The position numbers and the translations under genes are program-made. DNA of 61,069 bases from Alectoria sarmentosa (Eukaryota; Ascomycota; Lecanoromycetes; Lecanorales; Parmeliaceae): NCBI GenBank assembly GCA_009733775.1, contig WOGZ01000211.1, positions 1 to 61,069 of the forward strand, read 5' to 3'. A model generated the notes under the pieces. The model saw only the letters and a program-made list of their open reading frames with translations. It did no database searches and was not told the origin of the DNA. Shown in pieces: positions 22,613 to 37,120 of the stretch (position 1 is its first letter; each line of letters starts with the position of its first letter).

Positions 22613-22975
22613 CTTTCCTTCACTCGCATCTTTTTAAATCTAAACTCCGAATTATAAAAATGAAAATTTACATCGAATAATAAAAATGAATCGTAACGTC
22701 GAGTTATAAGCGTGAAAACATTTCATATTCCTTTTATCATCTCTTATACTTCTTAAAATATTTAAATTTCAAATATGAAATTCAAAATTCGCGATGTTCA
22801 AAATCGAATAAAAATAATGAAAATTCGAAAAAAAGTCGAATTCGAAAAAAATCGAAATCTGAAAACGATTATATTCTTTTAAACATATTCGTTATAATGA
22901 TACATTAAAAAAAAAATTCACTTTTTGACGAAAAATCGTTTTTTGACAAATTTATTTATAAGTTATTTAATGTGT
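22478..22975 (-). mobile_element. Copia G, minus-strand LTR plus 3' region fragment
   Basis: LTR 22,478-22,612 followed by about 360 bp of the shared 3' non-coding region. It stops at agttatttaatg, where other copies continue gcatatcaaaaatcg. At that point TGTCACGGTG starts, which may be the left end of gypsy A. Confidence 0.8.
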
Positions 22976-25617
22976 CACGGTGTTAAGGGTGTCGAGCATC
23001 TATCTTGTTAAGGTATTTATTTTATTTATCAATTGTATTTATCAAGTAAATATTTTGTCAAGCGCATAATTTGATATGTTTATATAAATAATTAATTTTG
23101 TTAGAGAAAAGAATCAATTTATATAATATTAATGAATATTTATATTGCTCTCACAATATGATAGCAACATTTATACGATGTTAATTAATTGTCGTATAAT
23201 TTAGAAGTTATTTTATTATTAATTTTGCAAGCTCTTTGTTACCCTGCAGAAACTTATTATAAACGCTTTTTTTTAGTCGTTTTAAAAGTTTTTCGTTGAC
23301 GCTTTTACGTTATTTATTTTAATAATTTGCTCATCTTAATTATATTTCAAATTGATAAATTATGTTGTCGAAATCGACGAGGTTCGAATCATTTTCAAAC
23401 GAAAAACAATCATTTTAACTTTTTAAATCGATGATTTTATCAAAATAGTTTATTCTCATTTTGATTTATTGAAGTTTATTATAAAGAACGTGATTCGTTA
23501 TTTTATAATTTATATTTTTAAATCTTTAAAGCTTTTAAGATTTATAACGTTTCGAAATGATAAAGTAAGAGTTAGATTTAATTTGTTAAAATTCGAATTA
23601 ATAATAACGTGATCATTAGATTGAATTATTAATAAGTTTTTTTTTCGTAAGATTATCAAGTTCTTTAATGATCTCATTAAATAATTCATCGAATTATTAA
23701 AGTTTTTATTAATAAGCATTATTTCGTTTAATTCATCTTTTCGACGAGAGTAAAAATAAAGATAATCGTCGAATATTATCTCAATAAGTTCATTATGTCG
23801 CTTTGTTATGTTTGAGACCTTTATAAAAATCACGATTTATGATAACATTATGTTTTCGTTTAATTCGAATTCGAATTCGAATCTTAATTTTAATTCGAAT
23901 ATCGATTATTAACAATTGCAATAAGATATTAATGTTATTACATAAAAAGTTATTATTCAAACATTGCAACATTTGCAATTATCGATAAATTTAATAAATT
24001 TGTTAAGAGATTTAAACTCGCAAGGCTCGTTTGACGAAATAAATAACATTTTTACATTATCAAATCGTTGAAATTCATCAAATTTGAATTATTTCGATTT
24101 TTATTTAAATAAATTTTATGATAAAGGCGAGATCGTTACGATAGATAAAGATATTTATTTTCATAACGTTATTTTTTTTATCGAACGTTTATAAAATGTC
24201 GTTATTATGAAAGGTTTTTTAATAATTAAGATTAATCTTAATATGATTTTAAGAGATATGATATTATTATAATATATCACGAAGTTATTTGATTTTGAGA
24301 AGTTCGATTTATAAATTAACAATAATATCGAAAAATGATGTAAAATATTGTTAAAGCGATTTAAGAAATTTATAAAAATAACATTTGTTTATTTTATTAT
24401 AAAAAAATATATTTTAATAAATGCACGCAATCGAAAAGAATTATTCGAATATATATAAATAATTATTCGTTATGTCAAATTTGTTAATATTGATAATGTC
24501 GAAAATTAATTAACATTCGTTTATCAAGACATCGTTATCGAGTTATATGTTTTCATAAATTCGTCTTTTATTATAATGTTAATTTTTTCATTTATTTAAA
24601 TGTTTGAATTGAAAAAAGATATTTGATTTGAAATGTTTCATTCAAAGTTTCAAGATTTATTTCAATAACGTGTTATCGAAAGCTTTTAATAAGGTTTACG
24701 ATAAGATTAATTAAATGTTAATCGTTAAAATTAATAAAGTTATGGGAATTAATCGTTCAATTTTAATTTTAATTTAAGATAATTTTTTGATTATTAATAT
24801 AGATTTTACGATAGAGGATAAAATGTTTATAATAATTAATAATATGATTATTAATCAAATCGGCAATACGCTTTATAAGGCAATTCTTTTATTATAACAT
24901 TTCGATTTTAAATCGTTAATCTTTTAAGCACGTTCGTTTCGACGTCGTTGAATTAATTTAAATAATCAAACTTTTTTTTTTTAAAATGAAAGGTTTTTAA
25001 AACGAGATGATCGCGATAGATAATTATGATAATTAAAAAATCTTTATCGTAATTAAGTCGTTGTTTATCAAATAAATTATGAAAATCAAATTATTTATAA
25101 TTAAATCGATCATAATAATAAGAATTAATTCGAACATGATTAAAAACATAAATTATAAAAAACTTATCAAATAAAGTTTATTAAATAAGATTTCAATGAT
25201 AATTATAAGAAAAATCAATTTCAAAAAGCTTATATTAATTTCGTCGATATTTATATCGTTTGTTATAATTATATTACGTTTTTTAATTCGAAATCGAAGT
25301 TTTATAAGCATTTAAAAGATGATTATTTGTTAAAGGTTACGAATAATTCGATATTATTAAAGTTTATCGTAATTTATTAATATAAAACATTGTTAATATA
25401 ATTTACGTTATTAAAGCTTTTTATAATTCATAAAGTTTTTAATCATTAATTTGAGATTGTTGAATTTGACGTTATAAATATAATTAATTTAAATATAAAT
25501 CTTATTTTTCGAAGATGAAATTACGCTTATATCTTTATTTGTTTATGAAATAATGTCATTAATGAAAAGATTTACATAAATACGAATTATGAAATTACGT
25601 TAATAAACAAATTATGA

Positions 25618-25890
25618 TTGTTAATATTGTTATTTTTGATAAAGATTCGAAAAATAACGTTATTTTTTTGTGTTAAAGGTTTTAAATTAACAATGCACGA
25701 TATCGATGAATATATTTTGATTTCGATATACATTTTTGTTATTAGAAATGACATCAAGGTTTTTTATCGCATTTATAAAAAAATTCATTTCGTTGATAAT
25801 TTGAAGGTTTATATGTTATTAAATAATAATATTATAAGTTTTAAAAAGATAATGTTAAATGTCGTTTAAAATAAGACATATATCGATAAT
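25618..25890 (+). pseudogene. Gypsy A retroviral-type protease remnant
   Basis: The frame around D-I-D-E-Y-I-L-I-S-I-Y-I...K-I-H-F-V-D-N-L-K-V-Y-M-L-L-N-N-N-I-I parallels 33,240-33,380 of gypsy C. It fits the fungal gypsy block ending H-I-V-D-D-L-K-A-N-M-L-I-G-x-D-I. The reading continues across the copia B insertion into 40,388 onward in the same frame. Confidence 0.7.
25886..25890. repeat. Target-site duplication of copia B (left)
   Basis: ATAAT directly before the LTR. The partner is at 40,383-40,387. Confidence 0.85.
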
Positions 25891-26015
25891 TGTGAAAATA
25901 TAATGTAGAACACTTAGTTGTATTACTTTAAAAGTGCTATAAAGAAAAATGCGACCTATGCTATGAGCGCATACGTTCGTGTCATATGATCTATCACATA
26001 ATCTAAATTTCGACA
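25891..26015 (-). repeat. Copia B 3' LTR (125 bp)
   Basis: It begins TGTGAAAATATAATG and ends aatttcgaca, then cttcccttcgc, the complement of the purine tract. It pairs with 40,258-40,382. Confidence 0.88.
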
Positions 26016-27000
26016 CTTCCCTTCGCACGCATACTTTTAAAAAAAACGAACATCGAATAAAAAAAATGAATCGAGCGTCGAATAATTATAATGAACCTAA
26101 CGTCGAATAATTAATATAAAATCATTTTTATACATCTCCTCTATTCTTTATACGCCTCATAAAAATTCGAATTTTCAAAAACGAGATTCGAAACTCGCGA
26201 TATTCAAAACCGAATAAAAACAATGAAAATTCAAAAAAAAATATGATCACCCCTTCATAAATCATTTTTATTCCATAAACCATTTTTATTCTTTATGCAC
26301 CATTTCCTTCCTCTTCATAAACATCCGAATTTCAAAAACGAGATTCGAAACTCGCGACGTTCAAAGTCGGATTGAAAAAATAAAAATCGAAAATCTGAAA
26401 GTGATTATGTTCTTTTAAACATATTCGTTACGATATCACATAAAAAAATTCCACTTTTTAACAAAAAACCGTTTTCTAACAAATTTTATTTTCAATTTAT
26501 TTGATACACATCAAAAATCGACCAACACATAATCGATAAATATATATAAAAGTTTATTTTCCGATTAAACGAAATATTCCCAATTATATATGCACATATA
26601 TACATGCATGCGATCAACTGCAAGGCCCGTGAAAATCATTTTAGAATACTAATATTTGACAATAATGACTGATAAAATGCATACAAATTACGACTGATAC
26701 ATTACGACAATAATAATAATGGTGATGACGACAATAACGCCTGAAAACATAAATGTGATGACCTTAAAAACATAAATATAATAACCTTAAAAGATTTAAA
26801 TATGATGACCTTGATAAGAATATTCAAAACGATTAACGAAAAAACGACGACAACGACCTTTTGAATAACGCCGCAGATCCCAAATTTGAATCGAACATAA
26901 ATATAAATGTTTCGAAAAGAGATCTATAAAGTTTATCATTATAATTACAATAACGATAAATTAGCTTTTAATATAATGATAATATAATGAAATTTTAACA
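26016..27000 (-). other. Copia B 3' non-coding region
   Basis: The shared copia 3' region in reverse. An internal duplication is visible: the stretch aaaaacgagattcgaaactcgcga occurs at about 26,178-26,201 and again at 26,335-26,358, so this copy has an extra repeat of roughly 160 bp. No coding signal. Confidence 0.55.
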
Positions 27001-28500
27001 CATCAAGATTGATATTAAAGTTTTACGAATAATTTCGATTTTAATCGATTATTCGATTAATTATTCAAAGTGTGGGAATTAATGAAATCGTTTTTTTGAA
27101 ATTAAGGGCGTTAAATAATAATAACGAGACGATTTAAACGATTTAAACGTCTCAAACGTCTCTTTTGAAATAATAATTCAAATAATCTTAAATGAATAAT
27201 ATAAGATTATTTTCATTTTAAAGACATCGCGAAAGATAATAAATTTATCGAGACATAAAGTCTTAATAAAATTATTAATAATTTATTTATCAATAAAAAC
27301 ATATTAAACATTCATAATATTATTATTAACTTTTTCGCGCACAAAATAATGAACGATGTTAATGTGTTTAATGCGAGCATAAAACTGTGCGTTCTTTACG
27401 AAAACGATTACGTTTTGATTATCTTTAAAAATCACGATGATCTTAAGATTCGAATCGTCAAATCGCAAAAATTAATTAAAAAGGTTCTTCAATCAAATAA
27501 CTTTCTTAATAATTTATGTTTAATCGATATATTCTATTTCATAAATAAACAATATTATAATAATTTGACGTTTATTTGATTATTAATAACGTCATTATTT
27601 AAATTGAATAAATAATCGAAAATAAACTTTCAAATTAAATCTTTAATTCAATCAAAATTAATATAATCGAATAGATTTTTTAAAGAGCTCTTATATATGA
27701 ATTTATAATGCACAATGTTTTTAAAATATCGAAAAATTTGAATAATCGCATTTCAATGCGCTGAAATAAAATTAATTAAATATTAATTAATCAAAAAAAT
27801 TATATAAGCGATATCAAAATGAATTTTTAATATAACGTATATAAGGGAGCTCATAACGAATTAATACTTTTCACGAAACTTTTTAAAAATCACATAATTC
27901 TCTTCGACGAGCGTTAATTTGCGATTGATTTCGAATAATATATTAATAAAAATGAAATTTCAACATTTGAAATAATTAAGAAAACGGATAATATACGCTT
28001 TTTATCTTAAACGAATAATGTTATTATAACGATCCCTTTTAATGATCATGTTCAAATATAAAACATATAATCTTAAATCTAATATGTGAAATTTGACATT
28101 TAAGATATTTTTGATTTATTTGATAACGACTTTATTGCGATTTATAATTAAAACATTATCGACGTAAAGCGTTATAATGATTTTTTTTTTAAGATTCATA
28201 AACACATTATCGTTTAATTCGATGAAACTAAAATCGAATTTCTTTATATAAATCGAGAAATGTTGATATTAAATTTTAAAAAATTATTTTAAATCATAAA
28301 GAGTTTTATTCAATTTATAAATCTTGATATTATCTTTATTAAAATCGTTAAATTATTATATATAAATGTTCTCTTAAACATCGTTATAAAAAAAACGATT
28401 TTAACGTTTATTTATTTCACATTTTAATTCATAATCATTATAAACGCAAAAATCGTTTTATAATTTATGAGCTTTATTATTAACGCGAAAATATTATAAT
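26950..28500 (-). pseudogene. Copia B RT/RNase H remnant
   Basis: Reverse complement homologous to 2,880-4,290 of copia 1. The RT box at 28,155-28,166 reads Y-V-D-N on the minus strand, the same D-to-N change as in copia 1. An open stretch at 27,349-27,579 on the plus strand is only the antisense of the RNase H tail. Confidence 0.75.
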
Positions 28501-29641
28501 AATTACGACTCTCTTATTATTCGAATCTTTAAATAACCTAACGTGTCTTATAACAAATGATTTTTTTCTCAAAACCTCGCTTTACGATATAAATTCAATG
28601 ATTTTTAAAAACACGAATTCTTGAAGACGCCTGAATAAAACATTAAATGTTATTATTTATAAAAAATTTATATTCATTTCGCATATCAATCTTTTAATTT
28701 ATACGAATCAAATTATTAAAAATCGCTTATTCGTAGATTATAAACTCGAAAATATCAAATTTATTATCATGATTCGCAAAAAAAGTAAAGATAATAAAGG
28801 TTTTCATTAAAAAATTAAGCGATAAATCACGAAGATTCGAAATAATGAGATCTTTATAATCATCAAATATCTTTTAAATAACGTCATATTCGAAATGTTT
28901 TCGCATAATTCTCATTTTAATAAACTTCGAAAACATCGACGAAAAAAAAATGATAATAAATTTAATGATTGATATAATAAATTTGATAAATATCATAAAC
29001 ACACGCATTATAATAACGATAAAATAAGATTCTTAAAAGCGATTAACAATTAACAATAAAATATCTATTAACGATAATCGATTTAATAATTTAATCGAAA
29101 TCATAAATTCAGCGTTTAACAATATAATAATACATTACTTATTCAATTTCTCTTTTATAACGAATATTAATACGAAAAGACATTAACGTTTATTTAAAGA
29201 CTTATAAGTCTCAATTTTCTTTTCGAGATTCACGAAATATAAACGTTTTTTAATAAAATGAATATCGTTAATGCGAATAATCTTCTTTTTGATTAAATTA
29301 TAAAAACGAAAAATAAATTCGTTTTCATAATTTAAAAAAATACACTTCTCGCTTTTATTTATAAACTTTTTTTAAATTCATTTTAAAACATAAATAATGA
29401 AATTTATGATTCGCAAATGAAAAAAAAAAAATTTATGATAATAAAAGACTTTAAAAGATATAATAATAATTTTGATGTTAAAAAAACGCATCATTAAATA
29501 ATTAATTATAATTATTATTTCAAATCAAAAGAATTTATTAAAATTGAAATTTAATTAAATTGAATAAATCTTATTTATCAAAATTTAATCAAATCGCTTA
29601 ACAACTTTATTCATTTCGAGATTATTTACGATAATAAATTT

Positions 29642-30025
29642 TTATTTGATGCCCGTTTGAATAAGATATTTAAAAAAAACTTTATTAATATATTTATTTT
29701 CATTATCGAAACGAATACGATTAATTCGATAATCGCGAAATTTTAAATAAACTTTAAAACGCAAAAATATAATGAAGATCTCACTTTTATAACGAATACA
29801 ATAAATCTTAAAATAACAAATAAAATCATCTTTAAATGTTACAAAATACCTATAATCGTTAAAATCAATGAAAATTAAAAACTTAATAAAATCATTATAA
29901 AAAAATTCGCCCGATAAAATATCGAGCGCTGTGAAATTATTATGAAAAATCGTTTTTTGATAATTCATTATATAACATTCATAAATATATTTTTTGATAA
30001 TGTCTTTGAAAAAATTCACATTCAC
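29642..30025 (-). pseudogene. Copia B integrase core, best preserved frame
   Basis: A 127-codon open stretch on the minus strand shows the GAG-pre-integrase end and integrase core: L-D-I-L-S-G-E-F-F-Y-N-D-F; Y-R-Y-F-V-T-F-K-D-D-F; Y-R-I-N-R-I-R-F-D-N-E-N-K-Y. The S-D-N-G of the family appears as F-D-N-E (C-to-T and G-to-A). It aligns with 1,589-1,849 of copia 1 and carries fewer changes, so B is the less damaged copy. Confidence 0.8.
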
Positions 30026-30561
30026 AACAATATTAAAAAGCTTATTAAGATTTTGTTAATTTAAATGACTTATACGAATATATCATAATTAATGAATTAA
30101 ATTCGAAAAAACGTTATAAACGATCAAAACATTATTATCTTTTTAAAGGTTCAAAAAAAACAAATCGCGATTTCGCGTATTTGTTAACGTGATAATGCCC
30201 TAAATTAAAACATAACCTTTTTTATAAAAAACGATTTTAATATCGACATTTAAAAGCTTTTTAATCGATAAAAGATTGACGTTTATATCAAATACGTATA
30301 AAACATTAAAAATCATTAAAATAACGCGTTTATTATTAACATTACAATCAAGATTAATGATATCGCAAACAAAAAATTGAATTTTGACATCTTTAATGTT
30401 TTTAATAAATCGAAATTAAATTTTAATATAAATAATAAATATTAAATAATCGATAAAGAAATAGCGAGTGCAATTAAAATTTAATATAAGTCAAATATCA
30501 AAATTCATAAAATTAACAAACGATAAACGTTTATTTAAATTAAGATTCGTTATTAAATTAA

Positions 30562-30566
30562 TAAAA
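30562..30566. repeat. Target-site duplication of gypsy C (left)
   Basis: TAAAA immediately before the 5' LTR; the partner is at 37,852-37,856. Confidence 0.85.
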
Positions 30567-30759
30567 TGTTATGGTTACTGCAGAAGCCTCTTACAGAAGC
30601 CTCTTGCAGACATTTTTGTCTTTCTTGCCTAAAAAAGAACGAAGAGGCTAAATCATATTAATATTAGCATCTCTACTTATCTCTGATATTTAAAAATAAG
30701 ATTTCAAATAAAAAAAATAAAGACTTTTACACACATCATGATGGTTTATGCCTTTAACA
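30567..30759 (+). repeat. Gypsy C 5' LTR (193 bp)
   Basis: It begins TGTTATGGTTACTGCAG, contains the doublet agaagcctcttacagaagcctcttgcag and ends gcctttaaca. It is closely similar to 37,658-37,851. Confidence 0.92.
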
Positions 30760-32864
30760 ATTAATAATAACACCTATTATATCAATTAATCATTCATCAT
30801 CAAATGAATTCTTAACATTAGAATACTTTTTACAATCCATCATTTATGTTATTTGCTCATATAACATTATAATCCTTTATTTAACGTCGTCATCATCATC
30901 TCTGATCGTTTTAAGTTTATTAATCCTATATCAACTTCCATTATCTCTTATTATAAGTCTTATATCAATTTAAAAAAGCTTATTATAATAAGGTTTTTGA
31001 TGTTATAATAATCAAAATGATTACCTTAATATATTCATATCGAAAATTAATCGTTTAAACTTGATAATTCTGAGATTTCGTCAACTTTAATTATCAATCA
31101 ACTCGATTCATTAATCAAATCATACGAAAAATCGTTTAATATTTTATATGAAACACTTTTAAACCTTCACGAGCAATATTTGCTAATTCAAAATCTCAAC
31201 ATGCTCGATCTCATTCATCATTATTTAATTCACTTTTTAATTTATAACAAACGTGATTTGAAAATTAAATTATAAATCGATTAATATTGAGTGTTACACT
31301 TCATGCCTTTCAAATAATTATAAATTAATTACGATTATCATCATCGATCGAAAACACATTTGAGTCTTAAAACGATTTTGACAATAATAGCAATCCTTTT
31401 ACGTCACTCTTTATTCAATAAATTTCAATTATTATAATAAAAGAAGTCATTTATGATCGATCGATCGGTTTTATTTTATTCTTTATCATGAATGAAACTA
31501 TTGTTCGACGAATCGTCACGAACGTTATTTAAATAATTGTTATTTAAATAATTGTTATTATTACGTTTGAAATTAAAGTCGAAATTGTCGAAACTTTTGA
31601 TATAATTATCCTTACGCTTGTCTCTTTACGATGAAATGTTTATAATCTAAGATTTTTCGACCCTCATTATGACGATAAAATCGTATATATCGATGTTTTC
31701 ATTGAGCATATTGAAAAAAATACGTATTTTCGAAATGTTTATTTGTTTTTCGATCGAATTAAACAATTCATATTTATCAAAAAAGTTGAAATAATACGCG
31801 AGAATTTATGATTAAATTTATATGATATCGTTTTTATTTGGTGAATCAACGAATTATTAAACATTGAGCGTCATATCGTTAATTATGATAAAAACCTTAA
31901 AAAATGAATCAAATTGTTTATAAAACGCTTTAAACAATTATTCTTTATAATTATGAAATTTTTATTAAAAAAGTTTTATATTTTATAAGATGCGTTTGTC
32001 AAACGTGAATCTCGTGAATTTGTTTAACATATATTACGTATTGTTAAAGATGCGAATATTAATGATATGAAATCTCAATTAAATATGATTTATATTAATA
32101 TCGACTTTACTCTACGAATGTATTTATCTCATTTAATTGAAAAGTTTATTATTAATTCATTTTTTTTCGAACTTGATGATCGTAAATACGAATAATAAAC
32201 CTTTATTAACAAAAGAATTAATTTATATCGATTTGAAAGATCATAACAACGTGATAACAACTATTTTAATAAAAATAAACAACGTTCTATTTATCAAAAT
32301 CAAGGTCAATACATTTCTCGTTAAAATAACATATCGTATCATTTAGGAAAAGATAATTATCAAGGTTCTCGACCTTACGAAAACAATTCATATAATGACG
32401 ATAATAAATCATTCGTCTTTAAGCCCTTATTTTCATCAAAGTTATTAAATCTTTTTTATTAAAGCAATGTTAATCAATCTCAATAATCATAATAATATCA
32501 ATCTTCGCTTAACAGATCATCATTATAAATCATCAACAAAAACGCAAATCAATCTTTTGATCAAAGAACATCTACGAATTCGTATCAAAAAAACGATTAA
32601 AGCCTTAAAGATTTCAATAAAAATTCGTTTAAAAAGTTTTTTATTACGATTAAAACCTATTATATCAAAGATCAAGAAAATACACCTTTAAATGATTAAG
32701 AGGATTATGAACATTATAAGAATGTTTTTTATCAAAATGTTTTTATGAGAGATTTCGATGAAATTTTTGTTACGAAAGGTTATGACGAGCAAATTGATAA
32801 ATATTAAAACGATTTTATTGAAACACATTTTATAACATAACCATCGTTTAAATAAAACATTAAA

Positions 32865-32915
32865 TGTCAAATTTGCAAAAACACGTTTACATTAAATAAT
32901 AAACTTCATAAACAT
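32865..32915 (+). other. Gag zinc finger of gypsy C
   Basis: The frame reads C-Q-I-C-K-N-T-F-T-L-N-N-K-L-H-K-H-L, i.e. C-x2-C-x10-H-x-H, a finger seen before the protease of several fungal gypsy elements. All Cys and His residues are intact here, unlike gypsy A, where Cys codons became Tyr. Confidence 0.65.
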
Positions 32916-33149
32916 TTAATTAAATATCGAAAGTCTTTAATAAACAACGTCTTAATTATCAAATTTATCATTATTATCGACGCTTTCTCGATTATTATCA
33001 AATTTAAGATTATAAATAAATTTATTTCAAGACGAACTTTCAGAGATTATCACTTTATTATAATTCAAATCTCATTAATTTATCAAAGAAAATTATATGA
33101 ATTCTATTTCAATATAAATTATATTATATCTTTTATTAATCGAATCTTT

Positions 33150-33737
33150 TTGAATCAACTCATACGAGAAGGTGATTTACACATTAAATTCAAGAAAATT
33201 GTATCGATCAAAATACGTGATCTCGGAATTAAGAAACATGATGCCTACGAGTATATTGTCATATTCATGTATATATTTAACAATGATAATAAAATGATAT
33301 TAATTCGTCATAAAATTCACATTATCAATGATCTTTCTATTAAAACACTCATTGAAATCGATATTATAAAATTTAAAGACATCATCTTTAACATTAATAA
33401 GAATTTTGTTATCATTAAATCATGCAATTCATTGCAAACCTCAATGTTTATAATAACAAAGGGTTTTCGAATTAACGTTATTATTTTTAACAAAACACGC
33501 TTCGTTATATTTATTTATTTTTTTATGATAATATTTATCAAAAAAATCGATTTATTAATCGATCATGATTTTATGTTCGAGTCGAAGCAATTGAAAACCT
33601 TAATATTTTTAATTAACATCATTGATTATAACTTGTCTCGAATTGTAATACGTAATAATATTGACTTATTAATAATCTTTATTAAATATATTCGTTTTAA
33701 TAAAATACTAAAGTATAAAACAAAAAGATGTTTTTAA
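33150..33737 (+). pseudogene. Gypsy C protease and linker remnant
   Basis: A 195-codon open stretch. The block K-K-H-D-A-Y-E-Y-I-V-I-F-M-Y...H-I-I-N-D-L-S-I-K-T-L-I-E-I-D-I-I matches the end of fungal gypsy protease. The part after it (I-I-K-S-C-N-S...) leads toward RT and corresponds to the point where gypsy A is split by copia B. The catalytic D-T/S-G is expected just upstream and is not readable. Confidence 0.7.
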
Positions 33738-34039
33738 ATCGATTTGAAAGACGCGTTTATGATTAAAAGATTTATTAAAAAGATCAAATCGAAGTTCTTG
33801 ATTAAACGTATTTTTTAAGAATTATTATATATAATCGCAATCTTTAACATCGAAATTGTTTTTATCGTAATAGAGATCAAACATTATAATAATGTTACGA
33901 TTTATAATAATATCATTATTATTCAAGTTATTATCAACGTTATTAAAGTCTTTTTCAATTTATGAAAGGATATCAACAATATTAATATATCAAAGGAGTT
34001 AATAATGAAAATATCATTTATTGATAATTAAAAAAAAAT

Positions 34040-35400
34040 ATATAAGGTTGATTAAACACGCGTTTATCTTATAAAAACACGCGATAAATAAATGATTAAC
34101 GAAATCTTTAATAAGTTACACCAGCAGAAACGTTTAAAATGAATTATTATAATTACACTCTTTTTATTCTTTTATTTCGTTATTTAAAAAAATATAGCGA
34201 ATGAGTTTAAGGGGCGTATAATAATTAATATTAAGGCTTTTAATAAGATCACGGTTTCAAACGCTTATTCGATATCGCTTTAAACAGAAATTTTAACATT
34301 GTTACGAAATGTTATACACATTATTATCGTTGATATTGCGTCGTTTTTTTATTAATAATAAATGCGACGTCAACATCAATATCGTTTTAACGTATCATTT
34401 CATCGTGATCAAGAAATATTTAATATATTAATTATAAACTATCGTAACTCCTTTATTTACGTATAAAAAATGATCGATCGAATTTTTCGATCATTTCGAT
34501 ATTTTTGTAGAATGTATATGAATAACATTATTATTTTTTTTACCTCGCTTGAAGAACACGTTATTCATTTTATTCAAATGTTTTAAACATTCGATAAAAT
34601 AAACATTTATTTAACCTTTATTAAAGCCTTTTTGAGATATTCATTTATTTAATTATTAAAACAATATATCGATGTTTTAAAATTTATTACAATTGAGAAT
34701 AAGTTAATTATCATTCATAATCTCGAATTTTCACGTATTTTAACAACTTTGAATTAATATCTCGATTTGACGAATTATTTCAAACAATACGTATTTTATT
34801 ATATCGTTATTATTATATCTTTATAAAAATGAAAAACATTTTTATATTGCAATTGTAAAAGCATTGTGAAGAATGCTCGCAAATTTGAAACCAACAAATC
34901 ACTACTATAAATGTTTATTTTTAAAGAATTTAATGCGTATTATTAGTTATAATAAGTTTTCGCAACACTTATTTTATTTCATCATCATGATTTTGTTAAA
35001 CAAATGTATATCGATCTTGATGTCAATAAGAAATTCGATTTTAAAGCATATGTTTATCATATCAAAACAAACATGCCCTTATCAAAGACTTTAATCTCAA
35101 ATCGATTTGAAATTACATCTTTACTATCAAAAGTTTCCGTTATCATTATTACGATAACAATTATCAAGACAAATTCATTCGCAAACGCATTTAAACAAAA
35201 ATTTATGCAACTTATCCTTTTTTTAAACAAACAATTTATCTCAATAAAAACTCGTTATTGATTAATAAAGTTCGAAATGATTAACATAATGTGAATGATC
35301 AAAAAGATATATCATTTTATCAAAACATCGATCAAAATTATTATTATTTATACGAATCATTTTGTTATTATAGGATTAATGAGATAAAGTAATCTAAACA
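34040..35400 (+). pseudogene. Gypsy C reverse transcriptase/RNase H remnant
   Basis: Reading through stops gives the RT start (T-R-V-Y-x-x-K-T-R-D-K...F-N-K-L-H-Q-Q), then G-R-I-I-I-N-I-K-A-F-N-K-I, I-V-D-I-A-S-F-F-Y, and the catalytic box at 34,515-34,526 as Y-M-N-N (YVDD with both Asp mutated). S-L-E-E-H-V-I-H follows. The RNase H part toward 35,400 is poorly readable. Confidence 0.78.
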
Positions 35401-37075
35401 TTATATTAACAAAAAAGTTTAATCTACGCCTTATCAGAGCATCGGAATATTTTCAACGTTTTCATATAAAGATTCGTTATAAATCAGAGAAAGCTAATGT
35501 GATATTTGACGCACTCTTTCGCCTAACAAATCGATCATATCGATTTAAGATTGAAAAGTTTATTTTGAACATTATCGAAAACTTCTTTATCAATGTAATT
35601 TTCATAAACGAAACTTTTTATAAACGTTTATTAAATGATTATCAAAAATTTAAATGAATTCGAATTATTATGATGATGAAAACGAATAATGAATTAAGAA
35701 ATAATGCAATTAAACTATCGTATAAATTGATTAATAATTTGTTATATTTTGATAATGATGAAAAAGAATTATGTTTATATATTTTTTTCGTTATAAAAGC
35801 AGAAATATTCAAATTTGTTTATAATGAAATGAAATATCTCGATTACGCGCGTATTTATAAACGATTCATTTAAGAATTATACATTTATAATATGACAATT
35901 AAGTTATACGAGTTTATTCGATATTATTCTCATTGTCAGCTTAATCAAATATCTCATTATAAGTTTTACGAATCATTATAATTTATTTTCTCCTCAATAA
36001 AATTCTTTTATATATTTATTATTGATTTTATTCTGATCTTATTTAAGACTTTAAATGATTATAATTATATTATAAAAATGATTAACAAATTCTCGAAGAT
36101 AGTTATCTTTATATTTGACAAGTTTATTTAAAATAATAAGAAATGAATAATCGCCTTGTTTGATAAGTTAACAAAACTCAATTGAAACTTATCGCGTATT
36201 CTCATATTTGATCGCGATTATAAATTCGTCGAAAAATTATAAAGACAAATTTTGAAGATCTTAAAAATCGATTTTTTTTATTTAATAATCTGATATTCAC
36301 AAATTAATGAGATGTTCAAACGTTTTAATTAAATTGTTGAAATAACATTACGATATTACATTGCCATTTTCGAGAACGTTATCTTTTGATTTAAAGTGCT
36401 ATACCGCATGATTGTCTCGCTCAATAACTCTATCAAATACAACTTCATTACCCTAACATTTATAAAGATCTTATATAATTTTCGCACACGCGAAACATTT
36501 GATTTATTACGATTTAAAAATTTTGATGCTACATCTCTTATAATAAAACGACCTTTAAATTAATTTGAAAATGTTATTATAATAATTCATCCAATCATTA
36601 AAGACGTTATCAAAACACAATAAATATTTAAATCTTAAATTATATCGTTATTTATTGTTATATCTACTACTTCGTTTATAATTACATTTACTTTTACATT
36701 TATTGTTATATTTGCTACAAAAACCTTTAATAAACTCGCAGTTATGAGTGAATATCGATCATATTATATCGATATTAAAAATATAATCGCCTTTGTTGTC
36801 TTACACATGAAAGAATATTACGATGCACATCATTAATTAAGGTTTTTTAATATCGATGATTTGATCAATTTTAGATTATATAAAGGTTATCAAATATTTA
36901 TTATTAAATTTAAAAAGATCGATTTTCAATTAATCGAATCTTTTCGCATCATAAAACGTATCGATTATTTGATTTATCGCCTTAAGCTTTTTGATAATAT
37001 GCGCATATATGATGTAATTTTCGTGATTCATTTAAAATCTGTTATCGATTTAATTAAAAACCCTTATTAACGACG
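35400..37075 (+). pseudogene. Gypsy C integrase remnant
   Basis: The integrase C-terminal part is clear at 36,861-37,070: L-R-L-Y-K-G-Y-Q...F-R-I-I-K-R-I-D-Y-L-I-Y-R-L...I-Y-D-V-I-F-V-I-H-L-K, the GPY/F-type module of gypsy integrases. Upstream, the zinc-binding and core domains are only partly readable because of stops. Confidence 0.7.
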
Positions 37076-37120
37076 TTGTTCACTCTCATCAATAATGATG
37101 ATCGATAATTAAAACGAATA

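Larger units (their letters stand above)
22973..25890 (+). mobile_element. Gypsy A, left part (possible LTR, gag, protease)
   Basis: The left portion of a Ty3/gypsy element whose right part continues at 40,388. It may start at TGTCACGGTGTTAAGG, a TG-initiated border at the truncation of copia G. The middle encodes a gag relic. At 25,250-25,335 a zinc-finger-like stretch reads C-Y-N-Y...K-H-L-K-D-D-Y, where Y residues replace Cys (TGT to TAT). The protease follows. It is interrupted at 25,890 by copia B, with target-site copy ATAAT at 25,886-25,890. Confidence 0.75.

Noticed and set aside
23510..23833. 107-codon minus-strand open frame in gypsy A
   Set aside because: It is antisense to the plus-strand gag relic, with low-complexity Asn/Ile/Leu content and no domain.
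27349..27579. 76-codon plus-strand open frame
   Set aside because: It is the complement of the copia B RNase H tail, and the same antisense text is seen at 7,700-7,900 in copia D.
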